This document shows positions 31,764 through 43,931 of a DNA stretch of 64,000 nt, piece by piece. Both the position numbers and the translations under genes were made by a program. The notes beneath the pieces are model-generated. The model was not told where the DNA came from, did no database searches, and saw only the letters and a list, made by a program, of their open reading frames with translations. This DNA comes from Dactylorhiza incarnata (Eukaryota > Streptophyta > Magnoliopsida > Asparagales > Orchidaceae): positions 1,612,001 to 1,676,000 of the forward strand of contig JAWHQI010000121.1 of the NCBI GenBank assembly GCA_033032865.1. Direction: 5' to 3'. Position 1 is the stretch's first letter. Every line of letters begins with the position of its first letter.

Positions 31764-32323
31764 ATTCAACACCAGCCTGCCGCGATGGATCTCGATGCTC
31801 AACGTGCCCAAAAAGAAATGTTGGAAGCGTCATGATAATGGATCGTGTCCCGCCTCATCTCCACAACGTTCGTTCACATGTCCTTTCTTCCTCCACCATT
31901 CCCTCTCTCTCGGATATGTGCTCCATGATATTAAAGGTAGCACCTCCCCCCCCCCCCACTCGGGACTATCTCTCTGACTCTTCAACAACAATCCTCTGCA
32001 GCTCACCCCGCTCCTCCACCGGCTCGTGGAGGTCGCACCAGCTCTCGAGTCAGGGGTCGCACCGGTCGGCCTCATCCCAAATGTACTTATTGTGGTCGGG
32101 ATGTTCATCTTGAGGCCACTTGATATCGTAAACATGGTGTAATCCACAACAACATATCTCCATTTCGGTCGATCTTGCTTCCACCACCCGCACGTCGCAC
32201 CGACATTGATGTATTGCGCACCCAGCTCCAGCATCTTCAGGGGTTAATCAGTCGGTCTTCTGACTCTGTTGCGTCTATCTCTAATGAAGGTATCTCTGTT
32301 TTTCTCACAATCCAACGTGGATT

Positions 32324-32920
32324 GTGGACTCCGGGGTCACAAATCATATTACTCCGCATAAGCCTCCTCAATACTTGGACTCTACGTGTCCAAAGTTCAT
32401 CACGGTGGCAAATGGAGAAACCACCCCAGTTTGCGGCTCTGACGATGTGCCCCTGACTTCACCTATCACTCTTCGCTTGGTTCTTCATGTTCCGGACTCA
32501 CATTTCAATCTTCTTTTTGTTAGTAGTCTTACTCAAGACCTTGATTGCTCCGTAACTTTTTCTTCCTCTTTCTTTGTTGTGTAGGATCGACAGACGCAGA
32601 ATATCATTGGTAAAGAACGAGTGTCTAACGGGTTCTACACTCTGGACGTTCCTCCCCCAGTTCTCTCCTTTGTTACTCTTGTTGATTGGCACCGATATTT
32701 TGGGCATGCTCCTCTCCCTATTCTCAAGAAAGCTCTTCCCGATCTATCTCTCACCGACTTCACCTGCGAGTCTTGTATATTCGGCAAACAACATTGTTCT
32801 TCTTTTCTCTTTCATTGTACTCGGAGCAGTGCTCTTTTTGCTTTAGCTCATTCTGATATTTGGGGACTTTATAAAAACAGCTGGTGTTACTGGTTATCAC
32901 TATTTTCTTACATTTATTGA
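32324..32920 (+). pseudogene. Protease and GAG-pre-integrase of G1
   Basis: One frame with a stop at 32582-32584. Protease: MDSGVTNHITPHK (Asp-Ser-Gly active site). GAG-pre-integrase: WHRYFGHAPLPILKKALPDL, with the CESCIFGKQH zinc-binding end. The start of the integrase core, HSDIWGLYKN, follows before the frame ends. Confidence 0.85.
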
Positions 32921-33490
32921 TGATTACTCATGCATGACCGGATTATATTTACTTCGTGATCGCTCAGAACTACCTCGTGTATTTCCTGCCTTTATTGATG
33001 AGACGCATACACAGTTCTCTAGCTCTATTAAAGCTCTTCGGAACGACAATGAGCGTGAATATACGAGTCATGTGTTTCAAACTCTATGTACTGAGTTCGG
33101 GATCATCCATTAAACTTCGTGTGCTTACCCCCCCCCCCCCCCCACACACACACACACAAACAGAATGGTGTAGTTGAGCGCAAGAATCATCATCTTCATG
33201 AGGTTGCTCGATCCCTTATGTTTCAGATGCAGGTTCTCAAGCTTTATTGGCATTTTACGGTTTCTACTGTCTGCTATCTCATCAATCGCATGTCACCATA
33301 TATTTTAAACAGTGTGACTCCATTCAGTCTTCTATTCACATCTACACCACAATTTCCCATATCGTCTCGCGTCTTTGGCTGCGCCTGCTATGTTAATTGT
33401 CTTGGTCCATCTACAGACAAGCTTACTCCCCGCGCTACCCGATATATGTTCGTTGGATATTCTCACACTCAGAAAGGTTATGTATGTTAA
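32921..33490 (+). pseudogene. Integrase of G1, broken by a poly-C/CA tract
   Basis: The core is frameshifted around 32900-33120. At 33128-33158 a run of C followed by (CA)n lies where the family has the conserved PYTPQQNG segment. QNGVVERKN then resumes with the catalytic-Glu helix, followed by LYWHFTVSTVCYLINRMSP and VFGCACY. The microsatellite has replaced or expanded coding sequence, so the enzyme cannot be functional. Confidence 0.8.
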
Positions 33491-33679
33491 TCCCCCGTCG
33501 ACCGTAATGTTGTTACGTCTGCCGATGTAACCTTCCTCGAAGACCAGCCTTTTCATTCTTTACCTACATCCCCTCCACCACCTCCTACACTACCACGTGC
33601 TGTCGTTCCTATTACATCTCCTCTTCCTCCTCTCCTACCCACTCCGGTCATCATATCATCCAACCCGCCTCCTCTTCGT

Positions 33680-35385
33680 GTGTACTCTCGTCGTCATCCT
33701 CGTTCAGATGCTCTACAACAGTTACCCTCTAACAATGATGTCCCGCAGACTGCTAATCCGGCACCGGCTTCTACTGCTCACCCCCTATCTAATTATGTTT
33801 CACTACATCGCCTTTCTTCGGAGCTTCACAAATTTGCAACCTCTTTGTCGTCTATTTCCACCCTTACTTTTCTGCAGGAGACTCTACAACATCCAGGGTG
33901 GCGGGTGGCTATGGATGAGGAAATGACTGCTTTTGGGGCCAATCAAACTTGGAATCTTGTCCCAGTTCCTCCTGGCCAGACATGTGTGGGTTGTAAATGG
34001 GTCTTCACCATCAAGCATGGTCCGTATGGGACGGTTGAACGTAAAAAAGCTCTTCTTATGGCTGGTGGTTTTACTCAGCAACACGGTCTCGATTACGACG
34101 AGACCTTCTCACCCGTCACGAAATTGAATAGTGTTCGTGTCGTGATCTCTCTGGATGTTCATCGACAGTGTTTGTTACATCAATTGGACCACAAAATGAT
34201 TTTTTGAATGACGACCTCGTTGAAACTTTCTACATACACTAGCCTCTTGGGTTTGAGACCACGGGGGAGTCTATTGTATGTCACCTCAAAAATCTCTTTA
34301 TGGTCTCAAACAGTCTCCTCGAGTTTGGTTTGAAAAGTTCAGTCAGGTTAAGCTCAGTCGATTTCTCTCTATTCACTTATCATCACCCAACAGGCACAAT
34401 AATACTCTTGGTGTATGTTGATGATATTTTGAATACAGGTGATGATCTCGAAGGCATATACATGATCAAGAAGCATTTGGTCTCTGCATTCCAGACTAAG
34501 GATTGGGAAATCTTCGATACTTTCTTGGTATCGAGGTGGCCCGATGCCCTGATGGCCTTGTCCTATCTCAACGAAAGTACTGTCTTGATCTTCTTCACGA
34601 CACTGGTCATTCTAGATGCAAGCCCGCTGACACACCTATGGATGTCAATCACAAACTCAGTGCTCATACCTCCGACTCTGATCTACTCCTTCCAAACCCA
34701 AAGTACTATCGTCATCTTGTAGGGAAATTGATTTATCTTATAAGACCTGACATATCCTTTGTCGTTGGGGTTGTTAATTGATTTATGCATGCTCCACGAA
34801 TCTCTCACCTTCAGGCAGTTGAGCGCATCATCCGATAATAGAAGAGTGCTCCTGGACAAGGGTTTGTATGCAAGCCCTCCTCTTCCTTATCTCTCATTGC
34901 CTATTTTGATGCTGACTATGATGGTTCTTTGGACGATCATCGTTCCACAAGTGGATATTACACATACTTTGGTGGACACCTTCTCCCCTAGCGGAGCAAA
35001 AAGCAATCAGTGGTTGTCTGCTTATCTGCCGAAGCTGAGTATCGTTGAATGGCTTCCGCCGTTTCTGAGCTTACATGGTTGGAAAGCCTTCTGAGAGACC
35101 TGTGTGTCAAACTCTCCTCTCCAGTCACTCTATTTTGCGACAGTCAAGCTGTTATCCATATTGGCAAGAATCATGTATTTCATGAACGCACCAAACACAT
35201 CGAAGTTGATTGTCACTTTATTCGAGAAAAAGTTCAACTAAAGAAATTGGAGTTAAGACATGTTCCTGCTGCTGAGCAAATTGCTGACATTCGTACGAAG
35301 GTCTTACCGCGTCCGCTATATTATCAGTTCTTGTTCAAGCTTGGTTCTTACGGCTTGTATGCTCCAGCTTGCGGTGGAGTTTAAG
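33680..35385 (+). pseudogene. Reverse transcriptase and RNase H of G1, several frames
   Basis: RT starts after the linker: GWRVAMDEEMTAFGANQTW, GCKWVFTIKHGPYGTVERKK, DYDETFSPVTKLNSVR (33680-34207). The catalytic box LVYVDDIL is in another frame at 34403-34426. NLRYFLGIEVAR, PYYRHLVGKLIY-like and RPDISF follow at 34503-34781. RNase H ends the element at 35049-35385 with SELTWLESLLRD, LFCDSQAVIHI, HERTKHIEVDCHFIRE. At least four frame changes. Confidence 0.88.
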
Positions 35386-35582
35386 TGAATTTGTACAAAG
35401 GCCCGTAGCACATGCCCAGTTAGAGTTCATTACCTCCTTAACTTTTGCCCCGCACCTTAGGTTGGAGTTTAAGCTCCACTCTCTCTTCTTATATAAATGT
35501 ACAAATATTTGCAGCTTGTAATACACTTGTGTGAGGAATTAATGAAATATTTATTATTTTCTCTTTCTTCCGTATTTTTCCA
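35386..35582 (+). repeat. 3' LTR of G1
   Basis: Same structure, TATATAAATG near 35490; ends TTTTTCCA. Confidence 0.88.
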
Positions 35583-36248
35583 TAGAGCATAATGACTTTT
35601 CAAATTCGAGAATAATGTCCTTTCAAATTTGATAATCCAAGTAGACAAGAAGCTACAAGAGCAAACAAGTGGAATCCAAGCATCCAAACAATGTTGTGTT
35701 AGAGCAGAAGATCTCGGGTGACGTAACCTAAGGTTTATAATATTTAATTTTATTTGTGAGGGTTCCAATATGAATTCTATAAGTGCGATTGAATTCTTCA
35801 AGACGAGGAAATAAAAATAAAAGACAAGTGCCTGTGGATATTAACTTAGATGTTTAGAAGGTTCACACCAGTGAAGATTGAAAATTTTCCTCACTAGAAT
35901 TTTAGATCCACAACTGATTTTAGCAAATTAACAGCAAAAAAGTTTAAGGACAACGCAAGCTTTGAACTTTTAATGATCAAATAAACCTTGCATTAAATTT
36001 TATAGTAACAAGAAAAGAGCGGTGAGAGAAAACACTTTACTCTGAGAGTGGCCCAAGGACTTCCACACATGTAGGTTCATTCCCTTTGGAGGTATCAGTT
36101 ACAGGGGAAGAACGAGGATGGGGCAATTTGTTGGTTGGGGAGGATCCACAAGTTTACAGTTGGGGACTAGTTCTAAATGTGCTATGAGATGAAATAGGAA
36201 GGTGGGAAAGGATTGTAATGGGTTAATTATGGTAGCAAAGGCAAAGGA
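35583..36248. other. Unassigned stretch
   Basis: AT-rich DNA without recognised genes. A short CCTCACTAGAATTTTAGA near 35889 resembles the E2 LTR edge, but the match is too short to assign. Confidence 0.4.
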
Positions 36249-37416
36249 TGTGAGACCCCGATATTTCTTAAATTAAAATACCTATAAAAGAAGGTATGAA
36301 ATAAATAAAAAATAATCGAAAATTTATTAGGATATCTCTAATGATGAATGCAATTCAACGGTGAAGTACCAAATGGATTTAGAATGGTTCTCTTGTTTTG
36401 GATGTTGGATTTTCCATACTTGATTTTATTTGGGACATTATCTACCTTTGGTATTAATCTTGGTATGAGCCTTGATTTAATTATATTATATACATGTCTT
36501 ATGCTAACGTTTCTTGTGGCTTTCTTTCATGGTTAGGTTTACAAATTTGGGCCATCATTTCATATTTGGGTCTTATGATATCCTATGTTAAGCTCTTAAA
36601 CATTTGGGCTTTATGTTCATGTTTTAGAGAGGGCCTCTAGTAGATGACTTAGTTAAATTAATTGGGCCTTTATTGGATGAGTTCTATGAAGATGGGCCTT
36701 ACTCCTTCCCTGGTTTTGAATTCGGTTTTCAGTTCGGTGTGATCGGTTGTCATTGTATTAAGGCTATAAACTATGATGCATAAATGGGATCCACTATCCT
36801 GGTACTAAGGATCTAGTGGAAGGTTAAAATGACATAGTTGCCCTTGGTGGAAGGCATGCGGCTTCATCATGATCATTGGGCCTAATCTAATGGCTGCACA
36901 TGGGGGGTTGGAAGGAGCGACGGGAAGTTTGTTTTGAGTTTGTTCGTCGCGGTTTTGGTTTTGCACTGCTCATATTTTTGAATATTAGTATGAGTTTTGA
37001 TGGGGATTTATTTTCTGTTTTATTCCAGCTGATTTTCATACTCGGACCTATGAATTTCTAATTGGATGAAATCTAATTGTATTGAGGATGGATAGGATGG
37101 CTAATCCCTTGCCTTCTTCCCCATCTCCTTTCTCTGGATCCTGGCTATGGAAATTTGGGGCTTTGGTTCTGCACTTGGTCACTGGTTCTGGATCAGGATT
37201 TGGCTTGTACTTTCACTCTTACCTCCAAGCTTTCATTCTTACCTCTCTCTAATTTCATCTCTGAGGCCTTTGTTTTAATTTTTGGTGGTATTGGCGGCTG
37301 CTGTTGGCAGCTATTATGGCTAATTTGGAGGTGTTTGTAACCAATTTTGAACTACTTTGTGTTGTTATGGCTGTTGTTGTGTTTGGTTTTTATTGTTGCA
37401 GCTGTGAAGTTGTTGT

Positions 37417-37566
37417 TGTTGAGATTATTAGTATTAATATTTATGAGTGGGTATTAGTCCAACATTGTCGGTCCGTTTTTAAGAGTCCATAGTAATGTTT
37501 TAAATATACTCCTATGTGGATGAATAAGAATATCTCGCACTATTATTTCTCTTCATTTCTTCCAAC
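37417..37566 (+). repeat. Left LTR of F
   Basis: Aligns to 38808-38962; shares the ATGTGGATGAATAAGAATATCT core. Confidence 0.8.
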
Positions 37567-37729
37567 TTGGTATAAGAGCGGGCTAATAATTCCTAGCTTC
37601 TGAAACCCTAATTTTTTTCCCTAAGCGGCCCTTAAATTTCAAGCTTCTGCCTCTCGCTTCCGTCCCGGTTGACTACGCTGATAGGGTTCTCCACGGGCTG
37701 CTCCGCCTCCGCTCCCGTCGACGGACTCG

Positions 37730-38269
37730 ATGCTTGATTCCATCGACGAGAGCGGACCCCCCTTCCCCACGACGTTCTTGGCTCTCGACGTGGAGGTCTC
37801 TTTCTTCCGTTCTGTTTTCCTGCCAATGTCGACGACGCTACTGTCTTCCGTCGACATTGACGGTCCTAGCTTTCGCTATGACCCCAATGGTCTTGTTGAT
37901 CCCGTCCGGAGGTCTCCTATTGCAGATCATCGTCGACGATGTCCCTTCTTCTTCCCATCGATCCCGTCCAGAGGTCTCCTATTCCGGCGGTGTACATTCT
38001 TCTTCCATCGGATTTGGCAGCCATTTCTTCTTTCCGTCGACCTGTGTGAGCCACCAGCCGTTGGTTTTGCTGCTCCCGCCGTCGACGGATATGGCTTGCC
38101 GTGTCCTCTTCCCGCTTGGTGGTTCCTCTCGTGCTGCCTCGGGTGTGCTCGACGTGCTTATTTATCATCTTTCGTTGATGCCTCTGATAATCCTGTCCAC
38201 CGCCATAGATCCCGCTGCTCGCTTCTCTCGTCGATGATGGTGATGATGAGTGTTTGTTGTTATTTTTAG
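37730..38269 (+). CDS. 179-codon ORF inside F, unrecognised
   Basis: Open frame starting MLDSIDESGPPFPTTFLALD. It is rich in Phe, Ser, Arg and Cys with no domain that I know. Overlapping frames of similar length exist on both strands (e.g. 37734-38237), which is what GC-rich sequence produces by chance. Probably not a protein. Confidence 0.15.
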   Translation: MLDSIDESGPPFPTTFLALDVEVSFFRSVFLPMSTTLLSSVDIDGPSFRYDPNGLVDPVRRSPIADHRRRCPFFFPSIPSRGLLFRRCTFFFHRIWQPFLLSVDLCEPPAVGFAAPAVDGYGLPCPLPAWWFLSCCLGCARRAYLSSFVDASDNPVHRHRSRCSLLSSMMVMMSVCCYF

Positions 38270-38807
38270 TGGTTTTTTATTTGTCTTTGTTGTATTGTGT
38301 TGTATGCCTTCATGCACCTGTTTTTCTATGTGAAGGGGAGTGACTGGGACGAAGGCGACTCGGATGATCTTAACTGACATTTCGCACGGCCTCCAGATTT
38401 ATGTTGTATGTTGTTATATGTCTCCTCATATTTCTTTCGATTGGTCGTGTTGGGACACGACTGATGTTGGTATTTTAATCTCAGCAGGTTGTGTCACGTG
38501 GGACCGTGTCGTGTTGGAGCGCCCTTTGTGCAGATTAATTCCCGACGGATTATCCCCAACGGATTACCCTCAGTTGCTTGTTTGATGATTTGCTCCACAT
38601 ATTCCGTTCTCTTTCACATGTTGTGTGTGTAGATGTTGTTGGTTGACCTGATTCCAGCAAGTCCATGTCGTGTGTGGGTCTGCGTCGTGTGTGGCTATAT
38701 CCCCGGTTTGGAATTTCCCCAGTAACTCGTCTGATGTTTTGTCCTACATCGTCTACCTCCATTGCCTTTATTTGATGTGTAGGTTTCCCCGCCATCTTGA
38801 GGGGGAG

Positions 38808-38962
38808 TGTTGAGATTATTAGTATTAATATTTATGTGTGAGTGGCTATTAGTCTCACATTGTATGTACGTCTTTAAGAGTCCCTCGTAATGCTTTAAAT
38901 ATACCCTTATGTGGATGAATAAGAATATCTCACATTATTATTTCTCTTCATTTCTTCCAACT
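38808..38962 (+). repeat. Right LTR of F
   Basis: Copy of the left LTR, preceded by a G-rich polypurine tract. Confidence 0.8.
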
Positions 38963-39662
38963 ATTGTTGCTATCGTGGCAGGCTATTTGGGTCCTTTGGA
39001 CAACTACCTTCATAAGGGAAGGTGAACTCACTAACCTAATCTTATTCTAGACTATGTTAGTGGTTGTTTTAGGATAATCTGTTGGTTGTTATTACAGCTG
39101 TTGTTTGGGTTTATTTGATTGTCTCTGCAAGTGTTATGGGATGTTGGAGATCTTTTAATTGCCCCTTTCAGTGTGGAAAAAATTCTTTCCTGGTCCTATT
39201 TTAGACTACTAGATGGAAGCCCCCAGTTGCTATTATGTGTGGTTAATTGGATGGCTTTGGTTTTGTGGCATTGAGGACTTCATGAGGCTGTCCTACCATT
39301 ATATACTTGCTGATTTCAGGAATCATATCCTCTATTTTGCTGATTTTAATATGTCTAGCACTTATATACAAAGGATGACTTTGAGAATAAATATTTTGGT
39401 CATTTCTAATCCTAATTATGGGCTATGTTAGTCCTTACTCACATTACCATTTTTCTTAATTTGGTTCCAAATTAGTGAAAGAAGTCAATACCCTATTATG
39501 ATTTTCTAATTCATAGACTGAGGATTTGTGTCATCTTTCTCTCTTGTTAAGGCAACTCATGCATGAATGACTTCGATTCGGGAAATAAAATGAAACTACT
39601 GATTTGCAGAGACGCAAAGCCCAAGTTTTGTGAATTTTGTTCCAAAATCTACTACGCTTGAG

Positions 39663-39719
39663 ATGACATCATGGAAGGGCAAGACCACTGATCCTAGGCA
39701 GGATAAGGGCAAAAAAAAG
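39663..39719 (+). CDS. Putative first coding exon of family L, copy II'
   Basis: 19 codons, MTSWKGKTTDPRQDKGKKK. It aligns with the exon at 28792 (shared K-G-K, D-P/E-P-R, D-K-G). The downstream splice donor is damaged (TTAGCGAGTTC where copy I has GTGAGTTC). Confidence 0.35.
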
Positions 39720-39989
39720 TTAGCGAGTTCTTGTTTTTTTAGCTCATGTTTTATTTCATAATCTTTCAAATTATGATGCAACAGATATCAACATACAAAG
39801 TGGCAAAAGGAAATTGTATTGCATGCCAAATCATTCATGCATGTGAAATTTTTTAGTAGTTGTATATGAAATATTTTAATGATTATAGCTTAACGAATTT
39901 ACGCATTTTATTCGAAATAATTTCACTCGTTGCTTGAAATGAGCTTTGATTGTGTTTTAAATGTCATTTTGACTTGAATGTCGAATTTT

Positions 39990-41419
39990 CAGCATTTCGA
40001 GTACGGTTTTGTTTGCAATCGGCTTAGTTATTAAAGGCGCAAAGGGGTCTTGGAGCCTAGGCGCAAGGCTCAAGGCGCAGGCGCGCGTCTGACGAAGGCA
40101 AGGCGCAACCACATTCATTTTAAAAAATAAGCATCAAACATTAGTTCATCTTATTGATTAGATTTTGCATCTATTCTACTAATTAATCATTCATTACTAT
40201 CATTTATATCTCTTAAAAAATAGAATTAATGTGGTCACTTGCATCTTATCTCAATCTTAACACTCGATTATGTTATACAAATACTAAATCATGCAAAAAA
40301 TGTTGAGTTCTTACATTATTCTTTCTTTCTTTTAGAAAAAAATGGTTTGCAACAGAAATCGCACCAAGACGCGCCTTTTATGCTCCAAAGGCGCAAAAAA
40401 GGTGCACGAAGGCACAAGCCTCTGAGCCTGTTGAGCCTGGAGCCTGAGGCACCCCTTTAACAACTATTTGCCGGATTGTTTAATAAGAAAATTTATTCTG
40501 TCTTTTGTTACAATGTTTGATGATTTACTTTTAATGACGAAAAAATAAAAAAAATCCGAAGGGAGCCTAATAAAAATTACAACCAACCGAGAACACAAAT
40601 AAAATGATAAATTTAATATGAAAAAGATTATGCATGCAAGCAAAATGGTGTCCTTCTGCAAGACCCGAACCCGAGCTTGTATGTCAAATACTTTTATATT
40701 TTTTAATATATATAAGAAAAAGAATAAATTAATTCTCCTATGATGAAAAAGAAAATTTAGTGCCGATTCGACGTCGTTAATTTTGATGTTCGAGATTTCT
40801 GATGTTTTTGCGGCGTTCGTCGCGTATTTAATTTAATTTTTGTTATCGAAATAAATATGTATTGGTTTTGTGGAGGTTTGCAAAATGGTGTCCATCAGCA
40901 TTTCGAGTATGGTTTTGTTTGCAATCGCTATTTGTCGGATTGTTTAATAAGAAAATTTATTCCGTCTTTTGTTACAATGTTTTATGATTTACTTTTAATG
41001 ACGAAAAATGATTCCTTATGACCAGGTTGAATTTTTCTTTATTGCCCGGTCTGAATGCTAAACCGTTGGCGATACAGATTAAAAAATAAAAAAATCTGAA
41101 GGGAGCCTAATAAAAAATTACAACCAACCGAGAACACAAGTAAAATGATAAATTTAATATGAAGAAGATGATGCATGCAAGCAAAATGGTGTTCTTCTGT
41201 AAAACCGGAACCCGAGCATGTATGTCAAATACTTTTATATTTTTTAATATATAAAAAAGAATAAATTAATTCCCCTATGATAAAAAAGAAAATTTAGTGC
41301 TGATTCGAGGCCGCACGTTTAATTTTGAAGTTCGAGATTTCTGATATTTTTGCGGCGTTCGTCACATATTTAATTTAATTTTCGTTATCGAAATAAATAT
41401 GTATTGGTTTTGTGGAGGT
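39990..41419. repeat. Tandem duplication spanning the start of a family L LTR
   Basis: Unit A 39990-40895 and unit B 40896-41419 share CAGCATTTCGAGTA, then GGATTGTTTAATAAGAAAAT, CTTTTGTTACAATGTTT, GCATGCAAGCAAAATGGTG and GTATTGGTTTTGTGGAGGT. Unit A is longer because of the foldback insert at 40025-40466. Unit B has about 75 bp that A lacks. Divergence shows the duplication is not recent. Confidence 0.85.
40025..40466. mobile_element. Foldback MITE-like insertion
   Basis: Ends are imperfect inverted repeats: TAGTTATTAAAGGCGC at the left and GCACCCCTTTAACAACTA at the right. Subterminal AAGGCGC/GCGCCTT repeats are present. The interior is AT-rich and has no transposase. The uninterrupted site is preserved in unit B at about 40925-40935 (CAATCGCTATTTG), so the borders are supported within the window. 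The TSD is very short or ambiguous (about 3 bp). Confidence 0.75.
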
Positions 41420-43570
41420 GGCTGATAGATGAATATGATCAGGCTGAATTGATTTCATTTTTTTTATTGGTTACATATAATATTAACTTGGCTGATTTGG
41501 ACTCTAATAGAGGTTGGCCGGTTACTATGCCTATTAGATTCATTACTATTTAGTTTAAGCCTTGATTAAGGCTGGATTCAAGTGAAGCGATGGACTGTTT
41601 GCTGTATACTTATCCAGATGCAGCCCCATCTCCCGATACTTACCTCTTTTCTCGCCTCTGGAGCTCTCGACGGGCTGGAAACAGCTTAGGGCTCCTTCGA
41701 ATCTCCCCCCCCCCCTGCTCGACAGCTACTCCTTCCTTCTCGATGAGGCTGGGAGAACGGGAGAACATGATCAGAGGCTGTGGCCTTCTCCTTTTGTGGT
41801 ATTGCTGCAGTTCTGTGCTAATCGGTTGACTGGTTTGAGCTAGGGCCGGCAGTTTGGGCTGAAATTCCTCCACTGTGAGCTTCTCTCGCTCTTCTCCTTC
41901 CTCTCCCCTTCTTCTTCTTCTTCTTATTAATTGCTGAAATCTGGTTAAGATAAGGCCGGCTATGGTTGCAATAAGGAGGTTTCTTGGGTTTCTCTGAGAA
42001 TACAATTGATGGCTACTCTCCCTCTCCCTCTTCTACTCTCATCCTCATTATAATTTCTGAAATTAAATTAATCAATTGGGGCTGGTTGTAATTACTGTCT
42101 GCTTTAGTTGGCCGGCTGATGTTGCTTGATTCCTGATTGGGGGATTCTAGTTGGGTCTTGAGGCCGGCAGTTATGGATATGGGTTTGAATAAATTCTGAA
42201 TATATATTTTCAAATTGCTGTGGGATAATATGGCTAACTGTTCATGCTTGAGATTTTGGAGAAATTTGGTTTCTTCAGGCCAGCTGTTTCAGGTTCTGTT
42301 GGCTGCCATTTTAATTGCCTGTTGTATGCTGATTTTACTCATTCCTAGCACACTTAGGGCTGCTGATGGACTGCCATTCATTGGCCCTTCTGGCTGTCGA
42401 TTAGCTGCCAGTCATTAGCTCTTGTTTCTAGTCATTTCTAGCCAATTGTGACTGTGGTTATTGGCTGCCAGTTAACTGATTACACTTGGTGGCTCTTGTT
42501 GGTTCTTGGTGGCATTGGTGGATGAAACCTGATAGCTAATCTGAATCAGAAATCTGATATTTTCCTTCTCTTGAGATGCATGTCTAGTGGCTAAAAGGCT
42601 AAACATGGATTAGCAAGCGATAGAAACTCTGAGGGGAAATTTATATAATTATTATAGAAACTCTGAGGGGAAATTTATATAATTATTTCTTATATTTTAA
42701 AAATGAATATGAAAAAGATAAGAAACTGAGTGTGCGTCGAAGCATAGAAATGCTAAGGATCAGCTTCGTAGGAGGGGTAGAACTCCTACATAATTTTGAT
42801 AATTCCAAAGAAGGTCGTGTGTTCGATAACCCTGAATTGGAATAGAATTGTCTAATCTAGAAGATGTGGAAGCCTGGAGAGTGTTCGATCGCCCTAGATT
42901 TGGCATTGATTTGATGGGCCAAGATGACTGATAAATTTAAGAATGATCCTCAGCATTTCGAAAGAACGAAATATGATAAGAAAATTTTGAATTAAATACA
43001 GATACAAAGAAGAATAAGAAATAATGAACTTGATACAAAAGATAGTTTATTTCTGTTGTACAAGGTCACTGTACAGTACTTTACCTGCTTATTTTACAGC
43101 CTTACTGTTTCTACTACACATGCTCATATAGAAATATATAACTGCATATTGATGTTGCTCTTCGTGTTTGTCTGTAGTGTGGTTGAAGAGGTAAAGAACT
43201 CACTTAGTTTTCTAAACTAACTGGTTGTTGATTTCTCTTTTTAGGATCAGACCGCCAATGTATCAGGCCCCGCTAGAAAGATATCTGCGGAGGCAGATCG
43301 AAAGCAAAGGGAAGACATGGTTCCAGCACGGTTAGAGTTTGTTTTAGACTTTGCTACAGTCTGTGCAATGTATATATGTCCTACTTTGGTTTAGTAGTTT
43401 TCGTTGTACTCTGGCATGTAACATGATATAAATTATCTTTAATGAATAAAATGTTGTTTTATGTTTTCTCCTGGTACCACTCTTGTGCTATATATATTAG
43501 AATTGTTGTGTTATTTAATTGTGAAAAACCACTCAGAATAAGAGAATAAAATTGTGGCGGACTTCGGTCC
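41198..43570 (+). repeat. Family L LTR, copy II
   Basis: Starts TGTAAAACCGGAACCC. It shares blocks with copy IV: CCCCTATGAT, TTTTTGCGGCG, the GGCTG-rich region (41820-42500), ACTCTGAGGGGAAATTTATATA (42668-42689), and the TCAGCATTTCGAAAGAA block. The first coding exon appears deleted near 42600. A terminal exon-like frame after TTTTTAG is at 43245-43394, and AATAAA at 43445-43450. The 3' border is uncertain. Confidence 0.6.
43245..43394 (+). CDS. Terminal exon-like ORF in family L copy II
   Basis: 50 codons after a consensus acceptor (TTTCTCTTTTTAG), with a polyadenylation-like AATAAA about 50 bp downstream. The peptide (DQTANVSGPARKISAEADRK...) is only weakly, if at all, like the terminal exons at 29505 and 47285. 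Function unknown. Confidence 0.25.
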   Translation, partial: DQTANVSGPARKISAEADRKQREDMVPARLEFVLDFATVCAMYICPTLV

Positions 43571-43931
43571 GTTTCACCTTCGAGGACTCCATATAATTTA
43601 TGGTCATGCAACAGATGCCCAAAAATTGGCAACAACCGGCAATTTCCGCTGAGTCGATCCCATTATACAAGAAAGAAAAGTAATCTACTTTTAATTTTGT
43701 CATTTAAGAAAAGAATAGATGATGAATAAAGATAGAAGACAATATAGTATATTTTATGATACGGGATATGATAATAAGCACTTAATAACAAGAAAAGCAA
43801 CCCGTCATTAGAGCTATAAATCCTTTAATGAATCGAGAATACTTTATATTATTCATCCTGCTTTATTCCTGTACATTTCTTTATGAATTGTTATAGTCCA
43901 TTTCATACTATTTTAAATGCTTAGCATATTT

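Larger units (their letters stand above)
30171..35582 (+). mobile_element. Ty1/copia retrotransposon G1, decayed
   Basis: LTRs of about 198 bp (30171-30368 and 35386-35582) begin TGAATTTGT and end in CA. The PBS TGGTATCAGAG (30369-30379) is a textbook tRNA-iMet site. The PPT-like GCGGTGGAG lies just before the 3' LTR. Domain order gag, protease, GAG-pre-integrase, integrase, RT, RNase H is Ty1/copia. Several frameshifts and stops occur. A matching 5-bp TSD was not found. The protein is close to that of minus-strand element G2 at 50018-55407 (shared LPNPxYYRxLVGKLIY and SELTWLESL). Confidence 0.9.
37417..38962 (+). mobile_element. Small non-autonomous LTR element F
   Basis: Direct terminal repeats of about 150 bp (37417-37566 and 38808-38962) start TGTTGAGATTATTAG. 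The PBS-like TTGGTATAAGAGCGGG (37567-37582) follows the left LTR. The PPT TTGAGGGGGAG precedes the right one. The flanking TSD matches 4 of 5 bases (GTTGT/ATTGT, in a TTG-rich target). The 1.24-kb interior is GC-rich with GTCGACG-type sites and holds no gag or pol motif. Confidence 0.8.
36249..39990 (+). repeat. Family L LTR, copy II' (5' part, disrupted)
   Basis: Begins TGTGAGACCCCGATATTTC, the usual start of this LTR type. It continues with a GGCTG/GTTG-rich section (36890-37416), is interrupted by element F, and resumes with the ATG exon at 39663. The 3' end is not defined. Ordinary open frames here are short and unsupported. Confidence 0.5.
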
